This document shows, one piece after another, positions 63,906-64,000 of a stretch of 64,000 bases of DNA (the stretch's first letter is position 1; each line of letters starts with the position of its first letter). The notes under the pieces are model-generated. The model was not told the origin of the DNA and did no database searches. It saw only the letters and a program-made list of their open reading frames with translations. A program made the position numbers and the translations under genes. Location: contig JAUCBJ010002021.1 in the NCBI GenBank assembly GCA_032718475.1, positions 25,285 to 89,284 of the forward strand, written 5' to 3'. This stretch comes from Nemertoderma westbladi. Lineage: Eukaryota > Xenacoelomorpha > Nemertodermatida > Nemertodermatidae.

Positions 63906-64000
63906 AAAAGTTAGTTGGGTGAAAGTTGGGTGTAGTTGGGTGAAAGTTGGGTGTAGTTGGGTGTAGTTGGGTGATTAGGCTGACCCTACTGGACTATGCC

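Larger units (their letters stand above)
57923..63985. mobile_element. Mutator-like foldback element, ~0.7-kb arms, 9-bp target duplication
   Basis: The termini GGTCAGCCTAAACACCCAAC and the complement of GGTCAGCCTAATCACCCAAC are inverted. CTACTGGAC flanks both ends (57914-57922, 63986-63994). Left arm 57923-58610; right arm 60860-61502 plus 63906-63985, split by a LINE. The arms include CACCCAACTACACCCAACTT minisatellite and a block with a short open frame. Long arms and a 9-bp duplication fit the Mutator superfamily. No transposase seen. Confidence 0.75.

Overview
The window reads as genome sequence of a marine deuterostome invertebrate, with an echinoderm favoured. It is AT-rich, intron-bearing and crowded with transposons. 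TAGGCCTA-type words recur throughout, and the two host genes are animal genes: the ciliary protein DRC5/TCTE1 and the gamma-secretase subunit nicastrin. The phylum is an inference.

Layout: 1-6550 holds the 3' part of a decayed BEL/Pao LTR retrotransposon on the + strand. 6551-12102 holds a leader with duplicated, covarying hairpins, followed by two overlapping intronless ORFs that I cannot assign. They are joined by a candidate -1 frameshift site. 12270-16020 is a foldback structure with arms of about 1.1 kb. 17500-18678 encodes a membrane-anchored fibrinogen-domain protein broken by one stop. 19343-22916 is a second foldback with nested insertions. 23577-24203 has a Gypsy remnant and a 5S rRNA-derived sequence.

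25712-42092 (+) is a nine-exon gene for a leucine-rich-repeat protein matching DRC5/TCTE1 of the axonemal nexin-dynein regulatory complex. The exons join in phase to a 528-residue protein. Its sixth intron is almost wholly a 6.7-kb minisatellite of about 130 units. Each unit is a copy of the exon-7 splice acceptor plus the first bases of exon 7. Smaller tandem duplications of splice junctions occur at exon 3 (acceptor) and exon 8 (donor). Five of the eight acceptors read AG|GT. This is the most unusual feature of the window.

42461-52196 is nested mobile DNA: a TA-flanked MITE split by a 4.4-kb hAT-like element that carries further elements, then an RTE-like LINE inserted into an older copy of its own family. 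53401-55596 (-) is an intact, intronless nicastrin coding sequence. 57424-64000 is a near-perfect 200-bp hairpin whose right arm is split by a 6-kb Mutator-like foldback with a 9-bp target duplication. That foldback contains a nearly intact CR1/L2-like LINE.

The host genes act separately: DRC5 in ciliary beating and nicastrin in intramembrane proteolysis. Most other sequence is transposon-derived.
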